64,000 nt of DNA from Comamonas thiooxydans. GTDB lineage: Bacteria; Pseudomonadota; Gammaproteobacteria; Burkholderiales; Burkholderiaceae_C. How positions within the stretch are numbered: the stretch's first letter is position 1; every line of letters begins with the position of its first letter. Positions 26,567-35,091 of this stretch are shown in pieces. The notes below the pieces were generated by a model, which saw nothing but the letters and a program-made list of their open reading frames with translations, was not told where the DNA came from and searched no databases. The DNA lies in NCBI RefSeq assembly GCF_002157685.2, contig NZ_AP026738.1, forward strand, positions 1,488,001 to 1,552,000, written 5' to 3'. The position numbers were made by a program, and so were the translations under genes.

Positions 26567-27991
26567 ATGACCCAGACGAATTCGTCCATCGGCATTCGCC
26601 AGCTGCTGGACATGCAAAAACAGGCCTTTATCGAAGAGGCTGCGGTCAGCGCCGATGTGCGCATGCAGCGCATTCAGCAAGTCATCGACATGCTGGTGGA
26701 GCACAAGGAGGAGCTTTGCCAGGCCATGGGCGAAGACTTTGGTGGCCGCCCCGCCGTGTTCTCGCTGGCCAATGACATTCTTGGCTCGCTCTCCTCGCTC
26801 AAGCATGCACGCGATCACCTCAGGGACTGGCTGGGTGACTCCGAGCGTCCCAGCGTCAAACCCTTTGACATGTTTGGCGCCACGGCCTGGGTCAAGTACC
26901 AGCCCAAGGGTGTGATCGGCATCATCGGCACCTGGAATGCGCCGCTGTTCACCTTGCTGTCGCCGCTGGCCTGCGCGTTCGCGGCTGGCAACCGGGCCGT
27001 GCTCAAACCTTCCGAAATTGCGCCGCGTACGGCCCAGGTGCTGGCCGAGGCCGTGGCCAAGCGCTTTGATCCTCAGGTGCTGGCCGTGGTGCAGGGAGGC
27101 CCCGAGGTGGCTGCGGCGTTTGCCGAGCAGCCCTGGAACCATCTGGTCTTCACGGGCTCCACCAGCGTGGGCAAGCTCATCATGGCTGCCGCCGCCAGAA
27201 ACCTGGTTCCCGTGACGCTGGAGCTGGGTGGAAAGTCCCCCGTGCTGGTGGGCGATTCCGCCGACATCGCCAATGCGGCCGAGCGCATCGCCGTAGGCAA
27301 GTCGCTCAACTCCGGCCAGCTTTGCGTGTCACCCGACGTGGTCTGGGTCCATGAATCCCGCCTGCAGGCGCTGGCCGATGGCATTGCTTCGCAATACCAG
27401 GCGCTGTACCCCTCGGTGACAGGCAACGCAGACATGACGCCCGTGATCAACGAGCGCCACCATGCACGTGTGAAAGCCTATGTCGATGATGCCAAGGCGC
27501 GCGGTCTGACCGTGCTGGAAGTCGGTGCCGCGCAAGCCGGCGCAGACCGCCGCCTGCCGCTGGCGCTGGTCGTCAACCCGCCAGCCGAAGCTGAAATCTC
27601 CCAGCACGAAATCTTTGGCCCGGCCGTGGTGCTGCGCAGCTTCCTGAACATCCGCGATGCGGTGGCAGCGATCAATGCCGGCGAGCGCCCGCTGGCTCTG
27701 TACTACTTCGGCAACGACGAGACGGAGCAGAACTGGGTGCTGGACAACACGCTGTCCGGCGGTGTCTCCATCAATGACGTGGTCATGCATCCGGCGCTGG
27801 AGGATGCGCCGTTTGGCGGCGTGGGCGCTTCGGGCATGGGGCACTATCATGGCCGCGAGGGTTTTCTCGAGTTCAGCCATGCCCGCTCCGTCTACAAGGC
27901 CGGCAACCACGACCCGCGTCGCGAGTGGGGCATGCTGCCGCCCTACAACCCGCAGTTCGAGCAGATGCTGCAGGCTGCAGTCACCCCCTGA
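26567..27991 (+). CDS. Aldehyde dehydrogenase (coniferyl-aldehyde-dehydrogenase type)
   Basis: A 474-residue NAD(P)-dependent aldehyde dehydrogenase. GAGGAGACAAA precedes ATG 26567. Catalytic Cys253 is in SGQLCVSPD, general-base Glu219 in LELGGKSP, and the structural Asn is in GTWNAPLF. In bile-acid degraders such as Pseudomonas stutzeri Chol1 the first side-chain round ends in an aldol cleavage, giving a C22 aldehyde that an aldehyde dehydrogenase (Sad) oxidises to the C22 acid. This protein is a good candidate for that step, since a second-round operon sits in the same window. Its promoter region carries the 18-bp operator. Confidence 0.9.
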   Translation: MTQTNSSIGIRQLLDMQKQAFIEEAAVSADVRMQRIQQVIDMLVEHKEELCQAMGEDFGGRPAVFSLANDILGSLSSLKHARDHLRDWLGDSERPSVKPFDMFGATAWVKYQPKGVIGIIGTWNAPLFTLLSPLACAFAAGNRAVLKPSEIAPRTAQVLAEAVAKRFDPQVLAVVQGGPEVAAAFAEQPWNHLVFTGSTSVGKLIMAAAARNLVPVTLELGGKSPVLVGDSADIANAAERIAVGKSLNSGQLCVSPDVVWVHESRLQALADGIASQYQALYPSVTGNADMTPVINERHHARVKAYVDDAKARGLTVLEVGAAQAGADRRLPLALVVNPPAEAEISQHEIFGPAVVLRSFLNIRDAVAAINAGERPLALYYFGNDETEQNWVLDNTLSGGVSINDVVMHPALEDAPFGGVGASGMGHYHGREGFLEFSHARSVYKAGNHDPRREWGMLPPYNPQFEQMLQAAVTP

Positions 27992-28173
27992 GCCGCTGTG
28001 CTTCGCTGAGGGAGACGACAGTCTCGTCGCGGGGCTGCGGGGCCGCGGGGCCGCCTGGGTCCCTGCTCGCTGTCTCTGATCTGGAATTTGCCTGATTCAC
28101 GGCTCTACCCTGGTGCAGTGCTATCAATTTCCAGGGCTCAATTTTGGCGTGTTGACGCAAGCTGCGGGGGCTG

Positions 28174-28195
28174 ACCATGGGGCTTGCCCCATGGT
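28174..28195 (+). other. Perfect 10-bp hairpin ACCATGGGGC-TT-GCCCCATGGT
   Basis: A perfect inverted repeat with a 2-nt centre lies between the aldehyde dehydrogenase and 7-alpha-HSDH-like genes. There is no T-run, so it is a poor terminator. Its right arm overlaps the operator-like site at 28191. It may be a cruciform or a second regulator site. Confidence 0.5.
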
Positions 28196-28208
28196 CCGTT
28201 TGGCTGAT
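28191..28208. promoter_or_regulatory. Putative steroid-regulon operator, copy 5
   Basis: ATGGTCC-GTTT-GGCTGAT matches the consensus arms at 11 of 14 positions and lies 60 nt before the start of the 7-alpha-HSDH-like gene. Confidence 0.5.
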
Positions 28209-28267
28209 GCCCTGAAAGCGTTTCGTACAGAGCATGGGCGGGTCTGAACGCAATCATAGGAAGAGAC

Positions 28268-29038
28268 ATGAACGAGATTTTTCGCCAGTTTTCGCTGGAG
28301 GGGAAGGTGGCCGTGGTGACCGGCGCGGGCAAGGGTATCGGCCGTGCATGCGCTGTCACGCTGGCGAAGGCCGGCGCCGATGTGGCGTTGTTTGCGCGCA
28401 CCGAGGCGGATCTGCAGGCAGTCAAGGCCGAAATTGAAGCGCTGGGCCGCCGCGCCATTGCCGTGCAGGGCGATGTGAACAAGGAAGAAGATCTGGACAA
28501 ACTCATCGTCCGCACTGTGGAGGAGCTGGGCAAGATCAATGTGCTCATCAACAATGTGGGCGGTGGCGGCCCCAACGACCCGCGCAAGGTCACGGGCAAG
28601 GCCGTGGGGGACATGCTGGCCTTCAATGTGGTGCCGGCCTATACGCTGATCCAGAAGGCAGCCGTCGCCATGGAGGCAGCGGGCGGCGGTGCGGTGGTCA
28701 ACATCTCGTCCACGGCGGCACGCTACTCACAGAAGTACTTCAGCGCCTATGGTGCGGCCAAGGCCGCTCTCAACCAGATGACGCGCTGCCTGGCACAGGA
28801 CTTCGGCCCCAGGGTGCGTATCAACGCCATCGAGCCCGGCACCATCATGACTGATGCACTGGCGCCGTTTCTCACGCCGGAGCGCAAGGAGCGCATGGAA
28901 AAAACCACGCCCATGGCACGCATGGGCCAGCCCGAAGACATTGCCAATGCCGCGCTGTTTCTGGCCAGCCCCGCATCCAGCTGGGTGACCGGCAAGGTGC
29001 TGGGAGTGGACGGAGGCGTGGAAGCGCCCAACTTCTGA
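28268..29038 (+). CDS. SDR resembling 7-alpha-hydroxysteroid dehydrogenase
   Basis: A 256-residue SDR. It has GAGKGIG (20-25 region), NNVGGGGPNDP, Ser148, YGAAK (Tyr161, Lys165), the EPGTIMTDAL loop and the C-terminal run TPMARMGQPEDIANAALFLASPASSWVTGK. These blocks match my memory of E. coli HdhA, which oxidises the 7-alpha-hydroxyl of bile acids (there NNAGGGGP, APGAILTDAL, RLGQPQDIANAALFL). The most likely role is oxidation of a bile-acid hydroxyl, with position 7 the first guess. GGAAGAGAC precedes the ATG, an operator-like repeat lies upstream, and a strong terminator follows. Confidence 0.82.
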   Translation: MNEIFRQFSLEGKVAVVTGAGKGIGRACAVTLAKAGADVALFARTEADLQAVKAEIEALGRRAIAVQGDVNKEEDLDKLIVRTVEELGKINVLINNVGGGGPNDPRKVTGKAVGDMLAFNVVPAYTLIQKAAVAMEAAGGGAVVNISSTAARYSQKYFSAYGAAKAALNQMTRCLAQDFGPRVRINAIEPGTIMTDALAPFLTPERKERMEKTTPMARMGQPEDIANAALFLASPASSWVTGKVLGVDGGVEAPNF

Positions 29039-29080
29039 GCCTGATGGCATCGCTCAGGCGGGAGCGACCGCTTCGCGCAG

Positions 29081-29106
29081 AAAAAGGGAGCTTGGGCTCC
29101 CTTTTT
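29081..29106. terminator. Bidirectional Rho-independent terminator
   Basis: AAAAAGGGAGC/GCTCCCTTTTT pair perfectly over 11 bp with a TTGG loop. T-runs occur on both strands, so it can end both the SDR transcript and the convergent LysR transcript. Confidence 0.93.
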
Positions 29107-29288
29107 CTATGCACTCCTGACGATGTCGCTTGAGCTCGATCCCCAGAAGGAATCGAGCCGCTGCGTTCCCGGTCAAGCGCAATTGCAACGTCTGCAAGCT
29201 CCTGCCCGGATGGCGTGGCTGCTGTGCGATGGTGGTCCGATGTGGCGTCGCCTGAGCCGCTTGTCAGCTGTCTGATGGCCGGACCTGG
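29107..29288. other. Intergenic stretch, nothing recognised
   Basis: About 180 nt between the terminator and the end of the LysR-type gene. I see no gene or RNA here. It marks the switch from steroid genes to an accessory stretch. Confidence 0.5.
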
Positions 29289-30224
29289 TCATGCCCTGGA
29301 GCGGATTTGCTCCTGCATCAGATCCACGAAGGCTTTGACCTTTGCCGGTCGGAATCGTGCGGTCGGGAACACGGCATGAATGCCCCCCGATGGCAGCGAC
29401 CATCTGGGCAGCACCAGTATCAGCGCGCCACTCTTCAAATCATCGGTCACGGCGAAGTCGGGCAGTACCGACAAGCCTGCCCCATGACGCACTGCTTCGC
29501 GCACGGCCAGTGTCGCATCGAGCGAGATCGCAGGGTGCACCGTCACGCTCTGGCGCTCCAGCTCGCTGCGCGAGAAGCTCCAGTTACAGGGTTCACGCAA
29601 GGCCGTGTTCGCGACAAAGGGCAGCTCGCTGATGTGCTGTGGCTGTTTGAGCTGCGTCACTTGCCGGCGCAATGAGGGTGCGGCGACCAGCAATTGCCTG
29701 AAGCTCCCGATCTGACGGGCCTGCACATTCAGGTGGGAAAGCCAGCCGACGCGGATTGCCAGCTCGACCTGCCCCGACATCAGATCAAGCGGCTGGTCGC
29801 TGAACACTGCGTCCACCTTGCATTGGGGATAGCGCCGCGTGAACTCGGTGATGGCTGGCACCACTGCCGTGATGCCATAGTCCAGCGGGGCGGTCAGGCG
29901 CAAGGTTCCCGAAGGCTCGGCCGCCACTTCCCCCAGCTCGTCGAAAGCATCACCTGCCTCCTTGAGGATGGATGCGCAGCGTTGATAAAAGATCCGGCCT
30001 GCATCGGTGGGAACGACCTTGCGGGTGGTGCGAGTCAGAAGCGTCGTGTGGAATTCGCGCTCCAGCCTTGCGACCTGCTGGCTGACCACGGCCTTGGTGA
30101 TGCCCAGCCGGTCCGCGGCCGCCGTGAAACTGCCGGTTTCCACCACGGCCGCGAAGTAGGCCAGGCGCTTGAGATTGGCAAGCTTGCCGGCGACGGATTC
30201 TTCTGAATTGTTTGCCATTGACAT
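29289..30224 (-). CDS. LysR-type transcriptional regulator
   Basis: A 311-residue LysR-family regulator. The N-terminal winged helix-turn-helix is at about residues 18-75 (LKRLAYFAAVVETGSFTAAADRLGITKAVVSQQVARLE), followed by the periplasmic-binding-like effector domain. The start is ATG 30224 or 30218. It is divergent from the dsbA-like pseudogene and the genes after it, the usual arrangement for a LysR regulator and its target operon. Confidence 0.92.
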   Translation of the reverse strand: MSMANNSEESVAGKLANLKRLAYFAAVVETGSFTAAADRLGITKAVVSQQVARLEREFHTTLLTRTTRKVVPTDAGRIFYQRCASILKEAGDAFDELGEVAAEPSGTLRLTAPLDYGITAVVPAITEFTRRYPQCKVDAVFSDQPLDLMSGQVELAIRVGWLSHLNVQARQIGSFRQLLVAAPSLRRQVTQLKQPQHISELPFVANTALREPCNWSFSRSELERQSVTVHPAISLDATLAVREAVRHGAGLSVLPDFAVTDDLKSGALILVLPRWSLPSGGIHAVFPTARFRPAKVKAFVDLMQEQIRSRA

Positions 30225-30303
30225 ACGATTTATCTATTCGATCAGGCTTTTTCTGTCAATGCTTTGTTCCTACGATCACGGTATTGAAGCAACGGAGCCC
30301 TTG

Positions 30304-30942
30304 GTGACCAAGACCCTGCATTACGTATTCGACCCCCTGTGCGGCTGGTGCTACGGTGCCGCCGCAGCGGTGGCGGCTCTGGGCAAAGTGCCTGAGGTCG
30401 AGCTGCGCCTGCTGCCCAGCGGCCTTTTCGCAGGCACGGGTGCACGTCTCATGGACGATGGCTTTGCAGCCTATGCCTAGAGCAACGATCAGCGCATCGA
30501 GCGCCTGACGGGCCAGCGCTTTAGTGAGCGCTACCGCAGCCATGTGCTGTCGGATCGTCAGCAACTGTTCGACAGCGGCCCGGCGACCCTGGCGCTGAGC
30601 GCTGTCAGTCTGTGCACCCCAGAGCGTGAGCTTGGCGTCCTTGAGGCCATTCAGCATGCCCGCTACGTCAATGGCGAGGACATCACGCAACCGGACACAC
30701 TGATGGCAATTCTGCAGGTCCTGGGGCTGGAGCAGGCTGCTGCAAGCCTGCTCCGGTCTGATGGTGAACTGCTGGCTGCCAATCGCGCCCGCATCGAGAG
30801 CGCAAAGGCGCTGCAGAGCCAGCTTGGCGCGCGTGGCGTTCCAAGCTTCATCCTGGAAACCAATGGCCGGCGCCAATTGCTGAACTCCAGTGCCGCTTAC
30901 TCCAATCCGCAGGCCTTTGCCGAGCAACTCAGCGTGGCCTGA
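30304..30942 (+). pseudogene. DsbA/FrnE-like thioredoxin-fold gene interrupted by an amber codon
   Basis: From GTG 30304 (behind GGAG) the frame reads DPLCGWCYGAAAAVAALG, a CxxC thioredoxin-fold active site of the DsbA/FrnE family. It continues to FAAYA, then TAG at 30478-30480, and resumes in the same frame as SNDQRIERLTGQRF and on to VPSFIL (the cis-proline region) and a normal stop at 30940-30942. Only one codon is wrong. In homologues this position is usually tryptophan (AYAWSNDQRI), so a TGG to TAG change explains it. About 213 codons would be intact otherwise. It is either a recent pseudogene, a suppressed stop or a sequencing error. Confidence 0.85.
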
Positions 30943-30992
30943 GTCTTTCGCGTCTGACCCCCGCCATTTTTGAAATTCACTGAAGGACCATC

Positions 30993-31892
30993 ATGATGAA
31001 TCGTCGAGACTTTGTTCAAACCGCTGCCGCTGCCGGCATCGCTACAGGCCTGGCTGGTTGCGCCGCCGCTGTGAGCAGCCATTCCAGGCTGCAATGGAAG
31101 CACTTTCCTGCAGGCGACAAGGGCTTCTTCCGTGCGCCCGTGCTGCTCTCGGGCGATCGGGAGGCCATTCTCATCGACGGCGGCTTTTCCCTGCCCGATG
31201 GCCGCGCCGTGGCCGAAGCCATCAAGGCATCGGGCAAGCAGCTGACGACCATCTACGTCAGCCAGAGCGACCCGGACTATTACTTCAGCCTGGGCCCGAT
31301 CAAGGCCGCCTTCCCTGCTGCCAGGGTGCTGGCCGCCTCCGACACCATTGCCGCCATTCGCGCCAACGTGCAAAAGAAGATAGCTACCTGGGCGCCTCAG
31401 CTCAAGGAGAACGGTCCGCAGAAGCTTGCCGACATTGTCTTTCCCGAAGCCTATGACGGTCCTGCACTGACGCTGGAAGGCAACCGCATCGAAATCGTCA
31501 AGGCACAGGGACTGGAGAATCGCCGCTACCTGTGGGTTCCCTCGCTGAATGCGGTCTTCGGTGGCGTGCTGATCTTCTCCGGGTTGCATGTGTGGACGGC
31601 CGATACCCCGACGTCAGCCTCTCGCGCTGCCTGGGTCAAGAACCTGGAAGCCATCGCCGCGCGCAATCCGGCCGTGGTCGTGCCGGGCCACCTGGGCGCC
31701 CATGGAGCGCTGGATGTTTCGGCCGTGAACTACACCCGCGAGTACCTGCTGACCTTCGAGCAGGAGCTGGCCAGGGCGGCCAATGGCGACGCGCTGATCG
31801 CAGCCATGAACAAGCGCTATCCTGACGCCGGCCTGGCCGCCGCGCTGCAGATCGGCGCCAAGGTGGCCATGGGTGAGATGAAGTGGGGCTGA
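30993..31892 (+). CDS. Metallo-beta-lactamase-fold protein, Tat-exported lipoprotein, metal motif lost
   Basis: A 299-residue protein. The N-terminus MMNRRDFVQTAAAAGIATGLAGCAA is a twin-arginine signal with a lipobox-like LAGC, so it is probably exported folded and lipid-anchored. The mature part follows the MBL fold (AILIDGGFSLPDGRAVAEAIKASGKQLTTIYVSQSDPDYYFS), but the HxHxDH metal motif is replaced by SQSDPD; a single late histidine remains in VVPGHLG. Hydrolase activity of the normal kind is therefore doubtful. It is in a unit with the SnoaL-like gene and downstream of the broken DsbA-like gene. Confidence 0.8.
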   Translation: MMNRRDFVQTAAAAGIATGLAGCAAAVSSHSRLQWKHFPAGDKGFFRAPVLLSGDREAILIDGGFSLPDGRAVAEAIKASGKQLTTIYVSQSDPDYYFSLGPIKAAFPAARVLAASDTIAAIRANVQKKIATWAPQLKENGPQKLADIVFPEAYDGPALTLEGNRIEIVKAQGLENRRYLWVPSLNAVFGGVLIFSGLHVWTADTPTSASRAAWVKNLEAIAARNPAVVVPGHLGAHGALDVSAVNYTREYLLTFEQELARAANGDALIAAMNKRYPDAGLAAALQIGAKVAMGEMKWG

Positions 31893-31909
31893 AGCCCGGG
31901 ATGCACATC

Positions 31910-32302
31910 ATGACCACCAATCTGGATATCATCCGCGCGACCTACGAAGGTTCGTCCGAAGAGAACGGCAGGAATCTGCTGGCAGCACTGGCGCCCGATG
32001 CCCGATGGGCAGAGGCAGCCGGTTTTCCCTATGCAGGAACTTATGTCGGCCCGCAGCAGATCGTCGCGGGCGTGTTCCAGCGGCTGGCGACGGAGTGGGA
32101 CGGCTACAGCGCCAAGGTCCACACCTACCTGGCCGATGGCGACCGTGTGGCAGCCTTCGGCGTCTATTCGGGAACCTATCGCAAGACGGGCAAGGCGATG
32201 ACGGCGAGCTTCGCCCATCTGTACCGGCTCAACGAGGGCAGGATCACGAGCATGGAGCAGTATGTGGACAGCCACCTGGTGCAACAGGCGCTGCTGGCCT
32301 GA
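31910..32302 (+). CDS. SnoaL/NTF2-like protein
   Basis: A 130-residue protein of the NTF2-like (SnoaL) fold. Marks are LDIIRATYEGSSEENGRNLLAALAPDARWAEAAGFPYAGTYVGPQQI and the late HLYRLNEGRITSMEQYVDSHL strand pair. ATG 31901 is an alternative start. Fold members act as isomerases, cyclases or binding proteins; nothing indicates the substrate. It follows the MBL-like gene by 17 nt and shares its transcript. This is a different protein from the steroid isomerase at 41143. Confidence 0.8.
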   Translation: MTTNLDIIRATYEGSSEENGRNLLAALAPDARWAEAAGFPYAGTYVGPQQIVAGVFQRLATEWDGYSAKVHTYLADGDRVAAFGVYSGTYRKTGKAMTASFAHLYRLNEGRITSMEQYVDSHLVQQALLA

Positions 32303-32320
32303 GCGCGACGGAGTCCTGCC

Positions 32321-32581
32321 ATGAGCGATGTCAATGCGCAGCTGCAAGCCATCCTGTCGCTGATGCGGGCCGGGCAATGGAATGCAGCGCACGCTGCCGT
32401 GCAGCGGCATGAAGGCCTGCTCGCGGCCTGGCTGCACGGGCTGCTGCATCTGCAGGAAGGCGATCTGGAGGACGCCGAGAACTGGTATGAGCGCGCCGGT
32501 CAGCGCTTCAGGCAGCGCGGCACGCTGCAGCAGGAGCTGGCCCGTTTCGAAGCGGCGCTGCGCGATCGGGCCGGCGCGTGA
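32321..32581 (+). CDS. Small helical protein, TPR-like, unknown function
   Basis: An 86-residue protein predicted to be all helical (LQAILSLMRAGQWNAAHAAVQRHEGLLAAWLHGLLHLQEGDLEDAENWYERAGQRF), with the alternation of a tetratricopeptide-like pair. It follows the SnoaL-like gene by 18 nt and is the last gene of this unit. I do not recognise the family beyond that. Confidence 0.65.
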   Translation: MSDVNAQLQAILSLMRAGQWNAAHAAVQRHEGLLAAWLHGLLHLQEGDLEDAENWYERAGQRFRQRGTLQQELARFEAALRDRAGA

Positions 32582-32634
32582 ACCCGAGGCCGGCCGTCCG
32601 AGAGCCGGCCTTTGGGGCGGCAGATCTGGAAGCC

Positions 32635-33468
32635 TTATCCCAGTGCCTGTCGGGCGAGATGCGCAACGGCCAGTTGCCTGTTGGCCCTGGTGCGCTCTCC
32701 GTCCTCCAGGAACCAGGCCGCCGACAAGGCGGCGTGAGCCATAACCCATTTGAGTAAACGCCGGCGTTCCAGCCCCGTGACATTGATGACTACTGCAAGC
32801 TGCCGCGCGAAGCGCTCCGGGTCGGTGCAGGTCTCCAGCTCGGGGTTGCACAGCACGCTAACGTAGTCGTAGTAGCGCTCACCCGTGACGCGCTTTGGAT
32901 CTATCGCCAGCCATCCACGTCTGTCGAAATCGAGTATGTTGCCGTGGTGCGCATCACCATGCAGGACGACAGGCTCACGCTGCTCATTCAGCAGCTCATC
33001 TGCCACCGTTGCGCATTCGGCCATCAAGCCGCCTTCCTGCTGCGCCATCAACGCGAGTGACTTGAAGAAATCCGTCAGTGGCAGCAGTTCTTCAGGCGGG
33101 GCCGAGGATCTCTTTGAATGCAGTTGCTCGATGGTGTGGCAGATACAGCTTGTCGCTGCATCGTCTTCGCCTTTTCTAGCCATGTGCAGCAAATGCTTGG
33201 AACCGGTTGCGCGCTCCATCAGCAGCGCTCCTGTATCTTGGTCGCAAGCATAGACTCGCGCTGCTCCATTGCCGCCCCACCATTGAAGCACTCTGCCGCC
33301 GATGCGCTCGTCAAGATCTCGCGTGATCTTGATCATCGCAGGAAGACCTGCCCAGTTCCTTGCAAGGATGACTGGCAGAAGGTCACTTGTATGAGTTGTG
33401 AAAGGGGCGCCAGCCGCCTTCGCACTCCAACGGTGGAGGTGGATATCAAACAGGTCGAGGTTGGGCAT
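32635..33468 (-). CDS. Aminoglycoside/hydroxyurea phosphotransferase, APH(6)-like
   Basis: A 277-residue kinase of the streptomycin 6-phosphotransferase family. The Brenner motif is VLHGDAHHGNILDFDRRGWLAIDPKRVTGERYYDY, with catalytic Asp in HGDAHHGN and the metal-binding Asp in AIDPK. The N-lobe shows the short ILARNWAGLPAMIKI and WWGGNGAARVYA blocks typical of the family. It would phosphorylate an aminoglycoside or a similar hydroxyl compound; chromosomal copies often give little or no resistance. It is convergent with the preceding unit and has no obvious partner. Confidence 0.87.
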   Translation of the reverse strand: MPNLDLFDIHLHRWSAKAAGAPFTTHTSDLLPVILARNWAGLPAMIKITRDLDERIGGRVLQWWGGNGAARVYACDQDTGALLMERATGSKHLLHMARKGEDDAATSCICHTIEQLHSKRSSAPPEELLPLTDFFKSLALMAQQEGGLMAECATVADELLNEQREPVVLHGDAHHGNILDFDRRGWLAIDPKRVTGERYYDYVSVLCNPELETCTDPERFARQLAVVINVTGLERRRLLKWVMAHAALSAAWFLEDGERTRANRQLAVAHLARQALG

Positions 33469-33752
33469 CTGGCTGATTTTCGAGCTAACTCATGCAATCC
33501 GAAGATGTGGTGCGATATCCAATGTCCGCTGATGGCCGTGGCTTCAACTGCTCAATGCAGCTCCTTGAGCGGGGCTCCGGAATGTCGGGCATGCCCGGCA
33601 AGGTCGGCTGGATGGTGTGCTCAATTTCTCCGGTATTACTTTCTTCCGGTGCTCAAGCAAGCTTCCAGCAGCCTTGGCCAAGGCCATGCTACGGACATTG
33701 GTCGCCCCGAAAGAGCCCACCCGACTTCTGAGCAAGGGTCTTGTCCAGAGGT
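33469..33752. other. Intergenic stretch, nothing recognised
   Basis: About 285 nt. Several short open frames on both strands have no ribosome site and no family features. It is less GC-rich than the steroid genes, in keeping with acquired DNA. Confidence 0.5.
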
Positions 33753-34244
33753 TCAGTCCTCGCGCTCACGCGGGTAGCCTGCGTCTGCCCAGCGCTGTGC
33801 AGAAGCACGGGTGAGACTATGGTCCGGTCGGACTCTGACCTTGGCCAATTCGCTGCCGTCCGCTGCGGTGGCAGTGAGAGTCGCCGTGGGATTGTCCTCA
33901 TCGGGCTCAATATCGAGAGCCACCGTCACGCGCAATCCGCGAACTTCAATCTGTATGGCTCTGTGCAACAGCGCTGCCTGGTGCTGCTCATGGCGACGTA
34001 TCACTTCGCTGGCAGTCTTCACCAGCGTGTTGAAGGCCGACACGTCAAGAGGCTTGGGATTCTTCTTGTCGCGCCCCATGGTCCATGGGCCGACCAGAGC
34101 TGGTTCTGCTTGGCCGTCCTGGGTCATTGACACCGCCCAGCCATCATCGTCCTCATTCTTGATGACGCGGGCTTCCCAGCCCTTGTGGTGCCAAAGGCGG
34201 TCTTCGAAGATGGAGACGTCTTCTGGTTCGAGTTCTGCTGGCAT
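33753..34244 (-). CDS. Hypothetical acidic protein
   Basis: A 163-residue, strongly acidic, soluble protein (MPAELEPEDVSIFEDRLWHHKGWEARVIKNEDDDGWAVSM at the start, DIEPDEDNPTATLTATAADGSELAKVRV later). No signal peptide, membrane segment or catalytic motif is visible. The codon pattern is regular and the frame is clean, so I think it is real. I do not recognise the family. Confidence 0.6.
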   Translation of the reverse strand: MPAELEPEDVSIFEDRLWHHKGWEARVIKNEDDDGWAVSMTQDGQAEPALVGPWTMGRDKKNPKPLDVSAFNTLVKTASEVIRRHEQHQAALLHRAIQIEVRGLRVTVALDIEPDEDNPTATLTATAADGSELAKVRVRPDHSLTRASAQRWADAGYPRERED

Positions 34245-34491
34245 GTCTGGACTTTTCCCTGAGCTATCAAGTCCAAAGTCTACTGTTTTTTCATACAGCT
34301 TGTGAGGCTGGGTCTATCTCGAGTTTGGGCGTCTTGGGCCATGCATGGCCTGACCAGGTCGATGCAGAGGTCTCGCCCAAAGGCACTGGGCAAGACCATC
34401 CTGGTTGAATGCTGCGGCTGCACTCGACCATCGATTCAACCCAAAGCCGCCATTAATTGACGAGCCTCATTCGTTCCTCTGGCGTGAGAGA
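34245..34491. other. Intergenic stretch, nothing recognised
   Basis: About 250 nt between two minus-strand genes. No gene, RNA or terminator is convincing. Confidence 0.45.
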
Positions 34492-34968
34492 CTAAAGTTC
34501 ATGGCTATACACGATGAAACCGCTATGTTTGGCTAACTTGTCGTAGAGCGCACGGCCGGCTTCATTGGTTGCTTGTGTTTGCCAATAGACGCGATTTGAG
34601 CCAGCCAGCATTGCTTGCCTATAGACGCTGCTGATGAGTGCCTTGCCAATTCCAAGCTGACGCCTTGTCGGGGCCGTGAAAAGATCCTGCAGGTAGCAGA
34701 CCGGGCCGAGTCTCGTAGTACTACGGTGAAATATGTAATGCGCCAGACCAACCACTTCTCCTGCATCTTCAGCGACCAGCGCAAATACCGGTTCGATGGG
34801 ATTAAAGAATCGCTCCCAGGTTTTCCGGGTAATTTCCTTTGCCAGTCCGGTAGCACCGGCCCTTCCATAGAAAGCGTTATAGCCATCCCAAAGTGAAAGC
34901 CACGCTTCAAAGTCATGTGGTTGGACTTCTCTTATTACTACAGTTGTTGCAGCATCACTTCTGGACAT
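34492..34968 (-). CDS. GNAT-family N-acetyltransferase
   Basis: A 158-residue acetyltransferase. The acetyl-CoA pyrophosphate loop is in RRQLGIGKAL (R/Q-x-x-G-x-G/A), after the strand YLQDLFTAP, and the C-terminal part carries VYWQTQATNEAGRALYDKLAKHSGF. This ordering is that of small-molecule or aminoglycoside-type GNATs. The substrate is unknown. It is in the accessory stretch. Confidence 0.85.
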   Translation of the reverse strand: MSRSDAATTVVIREVQPHDFEAWLSLWDGYNAFYGRAGATGLAKEITRKTWERFFNPIEPVFALVAEDAGEVVGLAHYIFHRSTTRLGPVCYLQDLFTAPTRRQLGIGKALISSVYRQAMLAGSNRVYWQTQATNEAGRALYDKLAKHSGFIVYSHEL

Positions 34969-35091
34969 AGGAAAGACTTTTCATAGTGCGAACCGGGGGT
35001 AAATCGAACGACCTGCATGGAAGTGTAAGGTCTGCTCGTGGCCGACAGGCCACGGTCCCAGAACGACCCAAGGCGGACACGCACAAACACA

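Noticed and set aside
31910..32302. SnoaL-like gene as a second steroid isomerase or 7-hydroxyl dehydratase
   Set aside because: The fold is shared, but it sits in a non-steroid unit with no operator copy and lacks the isomerase residues at the expected places.
33118..33777. Open frames on the plus strand over the kinase gene and its upstream gap
   Set aside because: Antisense to a recognised gene and without composition typical of coding DNA.
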